Of a stretch of 5,226 bases of DNA, positions 1 through 5,226 are shown in pieces. Positions within the stretch are counted from its first letter, which is position 1. Every line of letters begins with the position of its first letter. The notes beneath the pieces were generated by a model. The model saw only the letters and a list, made by a program, of their open reading frames with translations, searched no databases and had not been told where the DNA came from. The position numbers and the translations under genes are program-made. This DNA is from Patescibacteria group bacterium (GTDB lineage: Bacteria > Patescibacteriota > Patescibacteriia > JAGPKW01), in NCBI GenBank assembly GCA_018053685.1, contig JAGPKW010000065.1, positions 1 to 5,226 of the forward strand, given 5' to 3'.

Positions 1-95
1 CCATTATCATTTTGTATGTAAAAATGTCTAAAAATTTTTATTCCTTCTGCATTATCAAGCATAGATAAAAAATTTTTATAATATAAATATTTCAT
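1..95 (-). CDS. N-terminal fragment of an unidentified protein
   Basis: An open frame on the minus strand starts at the ATG at 95-93 and leaves the window at its left edge, giving 31 complete codons. The peptide begins MKYLYYKNFLSML and continues DNAEGIKIFRHFYIQNDN. It looks soluble: no signal peptide or membrane segment is visible, and it mixes basic, acidic and aromatic residues like a real helical N-terminus. I do not recognise the family. Support comes from the strong extended -10 element about 30 bases upstream on the same strand (132-124) and from a terminator-like hairpin that separates it from the tRNA. No clear Shine-Dalgarno is visible. A later ATG at 62-60 (Met12) is an alternative start, but the promoter spacing favours the first. 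The gene being real is likely; its function cannot be said. Confidence 0.6.
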   Translation of the reverse strand, partial: MKYLYYKNFLSMLDNAEGIKIFRHFYIQNDN

Positions 96-123
96 ATATT
101 TTATATTAATTCTTTAATATGAT

Positions 124-153
124 ATTATAGCATGTTTTTATATTTTTTTATCA
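124..153 (-). promoter_or_regulatory. Extended -10 promoter for the minus-strand partial gene
   Basis: Reading the minus strand, TGCTATAAT lies at 132-124: a perfect TATAAT hexamer (129-124) with the TG of an extended -10 one base ahead. The best -35 candidate, TGATAA at 153-148 with an 18-base spacer, is poor, which an extended -10 can tolerate. Transcription would begin near 117, leaving a leader of about 20 bases before the ATG at 95. Confidence 0.6.
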
Positions 154-160
154 TTAATAA

Positions 161-190
161 GTAAAATAAAAAATCTAAGAAATTCTTAGA
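161..190 (-). terminator. Intrinsic terminator of the tRNA-Ser gene
   Basis: On the minus strand just after the tRNA 3' end, TCTAAGAA at 190-183 region mirrors TTCTTAGA around a central base: positions 174-181 and 183-190 form an 8-base inverted repeat, realistically a 6-bp stem with a 5-base loop. It is followed directly by a T-rich run (173-162: six Ts, an A, then four Ts). The stem is AT-rich, as expected in this genome. It lies 7 bases beyond the encoded CCA and before the promoter of the next minus-strand gene, as a tRNA terminator should. Confidence 0.65.
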
Positions 191-197
191 CTTTAAT

Positions 198-285
198 TGG
201 CGGAGAGTAAGGGATTCGAACCCCTGATACCTTTCGGTATAACGGTTTTCAAGACCGCCGCATTCAACCACTCTGCCAACTCTCC
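198..285 (-). tRNA. tRNA-Ser, anticodon UGA
   Basis: The minus strand folds as a complete class II tRNA of 88 nucleotides including CCA. The acceptor stem pairs GGAGAGT (285-279) with ACTCTCC (208-202), followed by discriminator G (201) and an encoded CCA (200-198). The anticodon stem pairs GCGGT with ACCGT around the loop CTTGAAA, placing anticodon TGA at 251-249. The long variable arm typical of serine tRNA pairs ATACC with GGTAT over a GAAA tetraloop (240-227). The T arm carries TTCGAAT between AGGGG and CCCTT. The D arm contains GTGGTTGAA. The anticodon reads UCA and, by wobble, other UCN serine codons. Nothing suggests a pseudo-tRNA: all stems close, with G-U pairs only in the first anticodon-stem pair and in the T stem. 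Confidence 0.97.
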
Positions 286-300
286 AAAAACAATAATATA

Positions 301-329
301 ATTCTATTATATCTTGTATTTTTAGTCAA
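301..329 (-). promoter_or_regulatory. Sigma70-type promoter of tRNA-Ser
   Basis: On the minus strand a -35 box TTGACT (329-324, one mismatch to TTGACA) is separated by exactly 17 bases from a -10 box TAGAAT (306-301, one mismatch to TATAAT). The start point would fall around 295-293, giving a leader of about 8-10 bases before the mature tRNA 5' end at 285. A perfect TATAAT also occurs at 311-306, but only 12 bases from this -35, so it is the less likely choice. Confidence 0.7.
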
Positions 330-342
330 TAATTAGAATATA

Positions 343-370
343 TTAAAATATTCCTATTTTTTGGTATAAT
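343..370 (+). promoter_or_regulatory. Extended -10 promoter for the membrane protein-recG unit
   Basis: TGGTATAAT at 362-370 is a perfect -10 hexamer (365-370) with an extended TG. The -35 candidate TTAAAA (343-348) matches four of six consensus bases, with a 16-base spacer. Transcription would begin near 377, leaving a leader of about 22 bases to the ATG at 399. It is divergent from the tRNA promoter; the two -35 boxes lie only 13 bases apart. Confidence 0.65.
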
Positions 371-398
371 AACTATATAATAAATTAAATAGAATAAT

Positions 399-905
399 AT
401 GGAAAAGTTTAATCAAGATAAAATTGCAAAATATGGCAATGTTTTGCATAGTTGGTATTTTAAAGAATTTGAAGAATATCATAGAGGTACGCTTTGGTAT
501 ATTATATTTATAGCAGTAATAGTGGTATTAGCAATATATTGTTTTAAGACAAGCAATTTTTTATTTTTAATTATTATTATAATGTTTGTGATGCTTGAAG
601 TAATGTTTAAATTTAAAAAACCTAATGATGTTTTATTTGCTATATATGAATCTGGGATATTATATGAAAATTATTTTTATTTTTGGGATGAAATAAAAGA
701 GTATTATATAATTTATGATGTAGATAGAAATGTTAAAAGATTATATTTTATATTTAAAAAAACCAGGGAGTCAAGCTTATGTATAGACTTAGAAAATCAG
801 AATCCTGTTGTTATAAGGGAAACATTAAATAAATATATAAAAGAAAATTTAGATAGAAAATATGAGCGTTTTGGTGATCAATTATCTAGGATATTAAAAT
901 TATAA
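399..905 (+). CDS. Conserved two-helix membrane protein of unknown function
   Basis: This 168-residue protein has a basic N-terminus of about 32 residues, two hydrophobic helices (about 33-49 and 54-70) joined by a very short Lys-Thr-Ser-Asn turn, and a soluble C-terminal part of about 98 residues. Positive charge before helix 1 and after helix 2 (KFKK, 71-74) suggests a membrane hairpin with both ends in the cytoplasm. The C-terminal part alternates short beta-like stretches (ILYENYFYFW, then YYIIYDV, LYFIFK, SLCIDL) and ends in a helix (about 137-150), a pattern resembling a PH-like barrel. From memory, patescibacterial genomes hold similar proteins with a Trp-rich lead-in, an Asn-Pro plus Ile-Arg motif and a Leu-Ser-Arg tail, with no assigned function. 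It starts about 22 bases after a strong -10 element, without a clear Shine-Dalgarno, and its TAA stop abuts the recG start, so it is probably the first gene of a recG operon. Function is unknown. Confidence 0.88.
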   Translation: MEKFNQDKIAKYGNVLHSWYFKEFEEYHRGTLWYIIFIAVIVVLAIYCFKTSNFLFLIIIIMFVMLEVMFKFKKPNDVLFAIYESGILYENYFYFWDEIKEYYIIYDVDRNVKRLYFIFKKTRESSLCIDLENQNPVVIRETLNKYIKENLDRKYERFGDQLSRILKL

Positions 906-3011
906 ATGATGACAATTAATTCTGATATAAGAGAAGTAAAGGGAGTTGGAGAAAATATACAAAAAAAATTGGAAAAACTTGGTATAAAAACTATTGAAGA
1001 TTTTTTGTTTTATTATCCTTTTAGATTTGAGAATTATGGAAACTTAAAAAAGATAAACGAATTAAAGTTAAATGATAGATGTATTTTTTTAGCAAGGGTA
1101 GAATTAATAGAATCTAAAAGGAGTATGGTCAAAAGAAAAAATTTTATTAAAGCTATTGTAAAAGATGATACAGGGAAAATAGAAATTATATGGTTTAATA
1201 ATCCATGGGTGAAAAATTCTATAAAGCCAGGAGAGCTATATTATTTTATTGGTAATGTTAGTATTAATGGAATAAAAAATATAGAAATAATAAATCCAAT
1301 TTTCAGAAAGTATAATAAGAATTATAAATTAAATAATGAAATTATCTTTCCAATATATAGGACAACTAATGGGCTAAAACAGATAACTTTTAGAAATATT
1401 TTTGAGAGAATTATTAATAATAATATTGAAATAAAAGAATATCTGCCAAATAATATATTAAAGAAATACAATTATTTAGATATAAATAGGTCTATTAGAT
1501 TTATTCATAAACCTCAATCTACAGTGGAGTTAAATAGATCAATAGATAGATTAAAATTTGATGAATTATTTATATATCAGCTTATAAATGAATTAAGAAA
1601 AGAAATAAATAAATCAAAGAAGTCTATAAGTATAAAATTTTTTGAGAGTGAGACAAAAGCATTTATAAATTCTTTAGATTTTAAATTGACTAATAAGCAA
1701 AGACAAACATCATGGGAAATTTTATTGGACATGAATAAAACGACTCCCATGAATAGATTATTAGAAGGTGATGTTGGTTCTGGCAAAACCATTGTATTTT
1801 TAATTGCAACATTAAATGTTATATTAAACAATCTAAGTGTTTGCATAATGGCTCCAACATCAATACTTGCTAACCAACATTATAAGAAAATATGTGAGTT
1901 ATTTTTAGATAAACCATATTTTAAAAAAGATATAAATATTTGTTTGCTTACAAGTGATAATATTTTATTGAATAATAAGAAAATAAATAAAAAAGAATTA
2001 TTGAAATTAATTAATGATGGGAAAGTAGATGTATTAATTGGAACGCATGCCCTAATATCAAACAATATAAATATAAAAAATTTAGGTCTTATTGTGGTTG
2101 ATGAGCAACATAGATTTGGAGTTTCTCAAAGAAAAAGAATAAATGAAAATATAAATAGGGTAAATAATGAAAATTTTTATCCACATTTTTTATCAGTTAC
2201 AGCTACACCAATTCCAAGAACATTAGCTTTAACGTTTTATGGGGATCTTGATATATCTATATTAGATGAGAAGCCATTATATAGAAAAGATATTATCACA
2301 AATATTACAGATGATATAGATATGGTTTACAATTTTATAAAATCTGAGGTAGAAGGAGGGAGCCAAGTTTATGTAATTTGCCCACTGATAGAATGTGAAT
2401 CTGATAGTGAAGATATCTTTGAATTAGAAATAAAATCTGCTAAAAAAATGTTTGATAATTTTATTACTAATCCAGATTTTAAAATGTTTAAAATAGGGTT
2501 ATTACATGGGAGGATGAGGGATAAAGAAAAAGAAAAAGTTGAAAATGAGTTTTACTCTGGTAATATTGATATATTAATTTCTACATCAGTTGTTGAAGTA
2601 GGAATAGATGTAATAAATGCAAATGGCATAGTAATATTTGGTGCAGAAAAATTTGGTTTGGCACAGCTTTATCAGTTAAGAGGTAGGGTGGGGAGAGGGG
2701 ATAAGCAATCTTATTGTTTGTTATATATAAATAGTAGTAATGAAACAACTATACATAGATTAAATAATTTAGTAAATACTAAAAGCTCATTTGAATTAGC
2801 AGAAATGGATATTAAAGAAAGAGGATTTGGTGAGATATATGGTTTAAAACAATCTGGACATATACCAGAATTAAAAATAGCATCATTTTTTGATTATGAA
2901 ATAATAAATAGGGCAAAATTAGAAGCAAGAAATATTATTAACAAATTAGATAATTATAAAATGTTAAAAGATAAAGTAGAGCAAAAAGAACTTGATATAC
3001 ATTTTGAATAA
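906..3011 (+). CDS. recG: ATP-dependent DNA helicase RecG
   Basis: RecG is a superfamily 2 double-strand DNA translocase that reverses stalled forks and branch-migrates Holliday junctions, D-loops and R-loops. This 701-residue protein is full length (the E. coli enzyme is near 690). The N-terminal wedge region opens with a helix-hairpin-helix-like segment (VKGVGENI, 11-18) and an OB-type fold (about 55-135). The motor follows: Walker A GDVGSGKT (288-295), motif Ia APTSILANQH (316-325), GTHALI (379-384), Walker B DEQHRFGV (399-406), motif III TATPIPRTLAL (432-442), motif V VVEVGIDV (562-569) and motif VI QLRGRVGRG (590-598). The RecG-specific TRG region (about 632-651, with RGFGE and KQSG) is present, so the motor looks active. 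Small departures from consensus are Ser for Glu in motif Ia and Lys-Pro-Leu-Tyr where Leu-Pro-Pro-Gly is usual after Asp-Glu (454-455). The start ATG directly follows the upstream TAA with no well-placed ribosome binding site (an AGG lies 15 bases away), suggesting translational coupling; ATG 909 is an alternative start. Confidence 0.98.
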   Translation: MMTINSDIREVKGVGENIQKKLEKLGIKTIEDFLFYYPFRFENYGNLKKINELKLNDRCIFLARVELIESKRSMVKRKNFIKAIVKDDTGKIEIIWFNNPWVKNSIKPGELYYFIGNVSINGIKNIEIINPIFRKYNKNYKLNNEIIFPIYRTTNGLKQITFRNIFERIINNNIEIKEYLPNNILKKYNYLDINRSIRFIHKPQSTVELNRSIDRLKFDELFIYQLINELRKEINKSKKSISIKFFESETKAFINSLDFKLTNKQRQTSWEILLDMNKTTPMNRLLEGDVGSGKTIVFLIATLNVILNNLSVCIMAPTSILANQHYKKICELFLDKPYFKKDINICLLTSDNILLNNKKINKKELLKLINDGKVDVLIGTHALISNNINIKNLGLIVVDEQHRFGVSQRKRINENINRVNNENFYPHFLSVTATPIPRTLALTFYGDLDISILDEKPLYRKDIITNITDDIDMVYNFIKSEVEGGSQVYVICPLIECESDSEDIFELEIKSAKKMFDNFITNPDFKMFKIGLLHGRMRDKEKEKVENEFYSGNIDILISTSVVEVGIDVINANGIVIFGAEKFGLAQLYQLRGRVGRGDKQSYCLLYINSSNETTIHRLNNLVNTKSSFELAEMDIKERGFGEIYGLKQSGHIPELKIASFFDYEIINRAKLEARNIINKLDNYKMLKDKVEQKELDIHFE

Positions 3012-3022
3012 TTGTTAACATA

Positions 3023-3051
3023 TTGGTAAAATATAATATATTTGATATAAT
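3023..3051 (+). promoter_or_regulatory. Promoter of pilM
   Basis: A -35 box TTGGTA (3023-3028, four of six matches) is followed after exactly 17 bases by a perfect TATAAT (3046-3051), preceded by TG in the extended position (TGATATAAT from 3043). Transcription would begin near 3058, about 20 bases before the pilM ATG. No hairpin-plus-T-run lies between the recG stop and this promoter, so readthrough from recG into pilM is also possible. Confidence 0.75.
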
Positions 3052-3062
3052 TAAGAAATAAT

Positions 3063-3067
3063 AAAGG
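3063..3067 (+). promoter_or_regulatory. Ribosome binding site of pilM
   Basis: AAAGG lies 10 bases before the ATG at 3078 and matches part of the Shine-Dalgarno consensus. It is the clearest such site ahead of any gene in the window and fixes the pilM start. The first residues then fit the family, with the first nucleotide-binding motif beginning at residue 11. Confidence 0.6.
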
Positions 3068-3077
3068 TTTTAATTTT

Positions 3078-4139
3078 ATGCTATTTGGTCAATCACAAAA
3101 GAGCTTTTTGGGTATAGATATAGGCGTTGCAAGTATAAAATTAGTTGAATTAATAAATGATAATCATATTGCACGTCTTAGAACTTATGGCTATATAGAA
3201 CATGGTATTGATATTATAAGAAATGATGATGATATTTCTTTTGAAAAAATAGTTGAAGCAATTAAGTTTATAACGAGAAAATCTAAAGCCATGAGTAGCA
3301 AAGTCATAGCTTCACTCCCAAGCTATGCTGTTTTTAGTTCTGTAATAAATATTCCAGCAATGAATAAAAAGGATTTAGCGGAAGCAATACATATTGAAGC
3401 TAAAAAATTTATACCAATACCATTGAAGGATGTTGTTTTAAATTGGCAGATTTTAGGAAATCCTAAAATACCTGCTGGCCTAATAAAAAAAGAGGAGACT
3501 AATAATTATAAAATATTATTGACTGCAGCTCCTAAGACAATAGTTAATAAATATATCAATATTTTTAAAGCCTCAGGCTTAGAGCTTATAACTCTTGATA
3601 TTGAATCTTTTGCTATGATTAGATCTCTTGTAGGTAATGATCCATCTGTAGTTATGATCTGTAATATTGGAGATAGCATCTCATCAGTTTATGTTGTGAA
3701 AGATGGAATTCCAATTATAAGTAGGAGTATAGATTTTGGCGGGAAAAAGATAAGTCAAAATATTGCCAATATTTTAAATATAGATATAAAAAAGGCTGAA
3801 CAATTTAAAGAAGACCAGGGTTTATCAGGAGATTTAAATAATGGTATATCTAAAATAATTGCGGATAGTCTTCAACCAGTTTTAGATGAGATAAAGTATG
3901 CATTAGTAATATTTCAGGGCCAATCAAATGAAATATTAGAAAAGATTATTTTAACTGGAGGAAGTGCGTCTTTATTGAATTTATCAGAATTTATCAGCAA
4001 TAAATTTAATAAAAGAACTTATCTAGGGAACCCATGGGCAAGGGTTGATTATCCAGAAGAATTATTCCCAGTATTAGAAGAGATAGGTCCCAAATTTTCT
4101 GTTGCAATAGGATTAGCGCAAAGAGAAGCTGAAAAATAA
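3078..4139 (+). CDS. pilM: Type IV pilus assembly protein PilM
   Basis: PilM is a cytoplasmic FtsA/actin-like ATPase-fold protein that binds the N-terminal tail of PilN and links the inner-membrane alignment complex to the pilus motors. The 353-residue length is normal. Visible elements are phosphate-1 LGIDIGVASIKLVEL (11-25), the PilM-type segment with IPAMNKKDL (92-100) and IEAKKFIPIPL (106-116), the phosphate-2 region MICNIGDSISSVYVV (193-207) followed by SRSIDFGGKKI (215-225), and the adenosine-binding ILTGGSASL (291-299). The C-terminus contains GNPWAR (317-322) and EEIGPKFSVAIGLA (334-347), a style I associate with Patescibacteria. There is no membrane segment or signal peptide. One oddity is Asn196 in phosphate-2, where actin-fold ATPases usually have Asp. 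The gene has its own promoter and ribosome binding site and precedes a PilB-like gene, the usual neighbourhood; pilN and pilO are not seen in the window. Confidence 0.95.
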   Translation: MLFGQSQKSFLGIDIGVASIKLVELINDNHIARLRTYGYIEHGIDIIRNDDDISFEKIVEAIKFITRKSKAMSSKVIASLPSYAVFSSVINIPAMNKKDLAEAIHIEAKKFIPIPLKDVVLNWQILGNPKIPAGLIKKEETNNYKILLTAAPKTIVNKYINIFKASGLELITLDIESFAMIRSLVGNDPSVVMICNIGDSISSVYVVKDGIPIISRSIDFGGKKISQNIANILNIDIKKAEQFKEDQGLSGDLNNGISKIIADSLQPVLDEIKYALVIFQGQSNEILEKIILTGGSASLLNLSEFISNKFNKRTYLGNPWARVDYPEELFPVLEEIGPKFSVAIGLAQREAEK

Positions 4140-4160
4140 AAAGCTCAAGAAGTTTTTTAT
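4136..4160 (+). terminator. Hairpin at the pilM stop codon, possible weak terminator
   Basis: Positions 4136-4145 and 4151-4160 form a 10-bp inverted repeat (one G-U pair) around the loop CAAGA. The run of six Ts (4153-4158) is in the 3' arm rather than after it, and most pairs are A-T, so this is not a classical terminator. The pilM TAA (4137-4139) lies inside the 5' arm. It could attenuate transcription into the next gene or protect the pilM mRNA end. Read on the minus strand it would also look like a hairpin with T-rich tail, but no minus-strand gene is present there. Confidence 0.35.
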
Positions 4161-4276
4161 AAGGCAATACTTATATATGTAAAAAATAGAGTGAATTTTA
4201 ATATTAAACTTGAATTTGATCCCATATTTTTAAATTAAGAAGATGGGTGATTTTAAGAAATAAATTTAAATTAATA
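4161..4276 (+). other. Leader region before the PilB-like gene
   Basis: This AT-rich stretch between the pilM hairpin and the next ATG shows no convincing promoter: TTGAAT (4210-4215) has only a weak TAAATT (4231-4236) at a short 15-base spacing. A CCCAT/ATGGG inverted repeat (4221-4225 with 4243-4247) encloses a 17-base loop. There is no Shine-Dalgarno near the ATG at 4277. The downstream gene is therefore either read from the pilM promoter or has a promoter I cannot recognise. Confidence 0.4.
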
Positions 4277-5226
4277 ATGTCAGGAGTTTTAGATTATTTA
4301 ATACAAAACAAAAGAATCACAGAAAGTGAAGCTAATAGTATTATTATGAGGGCATTAAAGAACAATACTAATGAAGAGGATATTATATTAGACAGAAGAA
4401 TATTACAAAGTAGTGAGCTTTTAGAAATTAAGAGTAATATTTTTAAACTACCAAGCATTGATTTATCTAATAAAAAAATTAAAAAAGAATATCTGAATAT
4501 TATACCAAAAGAAATTGCTGAAAATTATAAATGTATAGTATTTAATAAAGAAGGGAATATTTTAAGTGTGGCTATATTAGATCCATTTAACCATAATATA
4601 AAAGAAGTGATAGATTTTATTACAAGAAGTAAACAGTATAATATCCAATATTATGTGACGTCAAATCCAAGTATAGTATCAGCTTTAAAACAATATAAAT
4701 CAATAGATGGGGGGATAGATAGACTTTCTAGAGATAATATAGAAAGATCTATGATAAAAGATGGGGGCAATATTAAGCCATTAATTGATATTAATTCTTC
4801 AGTAGCTAATGTTGTTAGCACAATAATACAACATGGCATACAAGAATCTGCATCGGACATACATATAGAGCCCACAAGAGAAAATACAAGAGTTAGATAT
4901 AGAGTTGACGGAGAATTATATACATCAACTATTATACCAAAATATATGCACAATGCTGTTGTAGCTAGAATTAAATTGATGAGCAATTTAAAAATTGATG
5001 AGACAAGAATTCCACAAGAAGGAATAGCTACTCTTAAATTTAATAATAATATATATGACTTCCATATATCAATTATTCCTATATCTGATGGAGAAAAAAT
5101 AGAGATACATATCTCGGATATTTCCCAGAAAGTTCCAAGTTTAGAAAATCTAGGTATCAGAGCCCATAATTTAAAATTAATAAGGAAAGGATTAATGTTA
5201 AAAAGTGGCATGATTATAATATGTGG
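4277..5226 (+). CDS. pilB: Type IV pilus / type II secretion ATPase, PilB/GspE family, 3' truncated
   Basis: PilB/GspE proteins are cytoplasmic hexameric ATPases that power pilin polymerisation. The window holds 316 complete codons and cuts off at SGMIIIC plus a Gly codon, just where the Walker A loop should follow, so the motor core is unseen. The N-terminal T2SSE_N/MshEN-like domain (about 40-140) is recognisable from LPSIDLSNKKI (58-68), the IIPKEIAENY segment (75-84) and VAILDPFNH (98-106). The second N-terminal domain (about 168-290) has ESASDIHIEP (190-199), VRYRVDGEL (206-214), ARIKLMSNLKIDETRIPQEG (230-249), and a GEK motif (272-274). Three usually conserved arginines are replaced: Ile250 after PQEG, His263 in DFHIS, His278 after GEKIEI. 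That could mean an altered or non-motor paralogue. The ATG at 4277 suits the family N-terminus (LDYLIQNKRITESEA); an in-frame GTG at 4247 is an alternative. The gene follows pilM by 137 bases. The pilB symbol is tentative, as GspE, PilB and PilT2-like paralogues are hard to separate here. Confidence 0.9.
   Translation, partial: MSGVLDYLIQNKRITESEANSIIMRALKNNTNEEDIILDRRILQSSELLEIKSNIFKLPSIDLSNKKIKKEYLNIIPKEIAENYKCIVFNKEGNILSVAILDPFNHNIKEVIDFITRSKQYNIQYYVTSNPSIVSALKQYKSIDGGIDRLSRDNIERSMIKDGGNIKPLIDINSSVANVVSTIIQHGIQESASDIHIEPTRENTRVRYRVDGELYTSTIIPKYMHNAVVARIKLMSNLKIDETRIPQEGIATLKFNNNIYDFHISIIPISDGEKIEIHISDISQKVPSLENLGIRAHNLKLIRKGLMLKSGMIIIC

Noticed and set aside
198..285. tRNA as an integration (att) site for a mobile element
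   Set aside because: No repeat of the tRNA 3' end, integrase gene or change in composition is visible in the window.
306..329. Promoter pairing TTGACT with the perfect TATAAT at 311-306 on the minus strand
   Set aside because: The spacer is only 12 bases, too short for sigma70-type recognition; the overlapping TAGAAT at 306-301 has the ideal 17-base spacing.
1577..1846. Minus-strand open frame of 89 codons
   Set aside because: It lies wholly inside recG opposite the Walker A region, has no promoter or ribosome binding site, and its peptide is the low-complexity type expected from the antisense of AT-rich coding sequence.
1880..2065. Minus-strand open frame of 61 codons
   Set aside because: It is antisense to conserved recG motor sequence and has no independent support.
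399..4139. Recoded genetic code (UGA as Gly, as in Gracilibacteria and Absconditabacteria)
   Set aside because: All complete genes end in TAA, glycine uses ordinary GGN codons, and conserved glycines in RecG and PilM motifs are never encoded by TGA.
4243..4263. Six-codon leader ORF (MGDFKK) before the PilB-like gene
   Set aside because: An AAGAAG stretch lies directly ahead, but such short frames are expected by chance, it lacks repeated regulatory codons, and it overlaps an inverted repeat that explains the ATGGG.
4651..5211. Minus-strand open frame of 186 codons
   Set aside because: It is antisense to the PilB-like gene, whose plus-strand frame shows clear family motifs (SDIHIEP, YRVDG, PQEG). 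The length comes from few stop codons opposite this coding frame.

Overview
The window is strongly AT-rich, uses the standard bacterial code (TAA ends all three complete genes and no in-frame TGA is read through), and mixes a tRNA gene, a DNA-repair helicase and the start of a type IV pilus cluster. The PilM sequence (opening Gly-Ile-Asp-Ile-Gly block, and a C-terminus around Asn-Pro-Trp-Ala-Arg then Glu-Ile-Gly-Pro) and the small two-helix membrane protein before RecG both resemble, from memory, proteins of Patescibacteria (candidate phyla radiation). That placement is an inference; another low-GC bacterium is possible.

Layout from left to right. Positions 1-95 carry the N-terminus of an unidentified minus-strand gene with its own extended -10 promoter. 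At 198-285 on the minus strand is a complete tRNA-Ser(UGA) with encoded CCA, a promoter on its right side and a hairpin plus T-run terminator on its left side. From 399 everything reads rightwards. A 168-residue membrane protein of unknown function (399-905) is followed with no gap by recG (906-3011). After a 66-base gap holding a good promoter and ribosome binding site comes pilM (3078-4139). After a further 137-base gap with a hairpin at the pilM stop codon comes a PilB/GspE-type ATPase gene (from 4277). It runs off the right edge just before its Walker A loop and therefore has no stop codon in the window.

The genes form two functional blocks. The first is a repair unit: RecG remodels stalled forks and recombination intermediates, and is probably translated by coupling to the membrane protein ahead of it. 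The second is a type IV pilus unit: PilM is the cytoplasmic actin-like platform protein, and the PilB-like protein would be its motor or a motor-like partner. The point most worth following is that this PilB-like protein lacks three arginines usually conserved in the domain preceding the motor core, and that PilM has Asn where the phosphate-2 Asp is expected. No wholly new system is evident; most of the window is housekeeping sequence.
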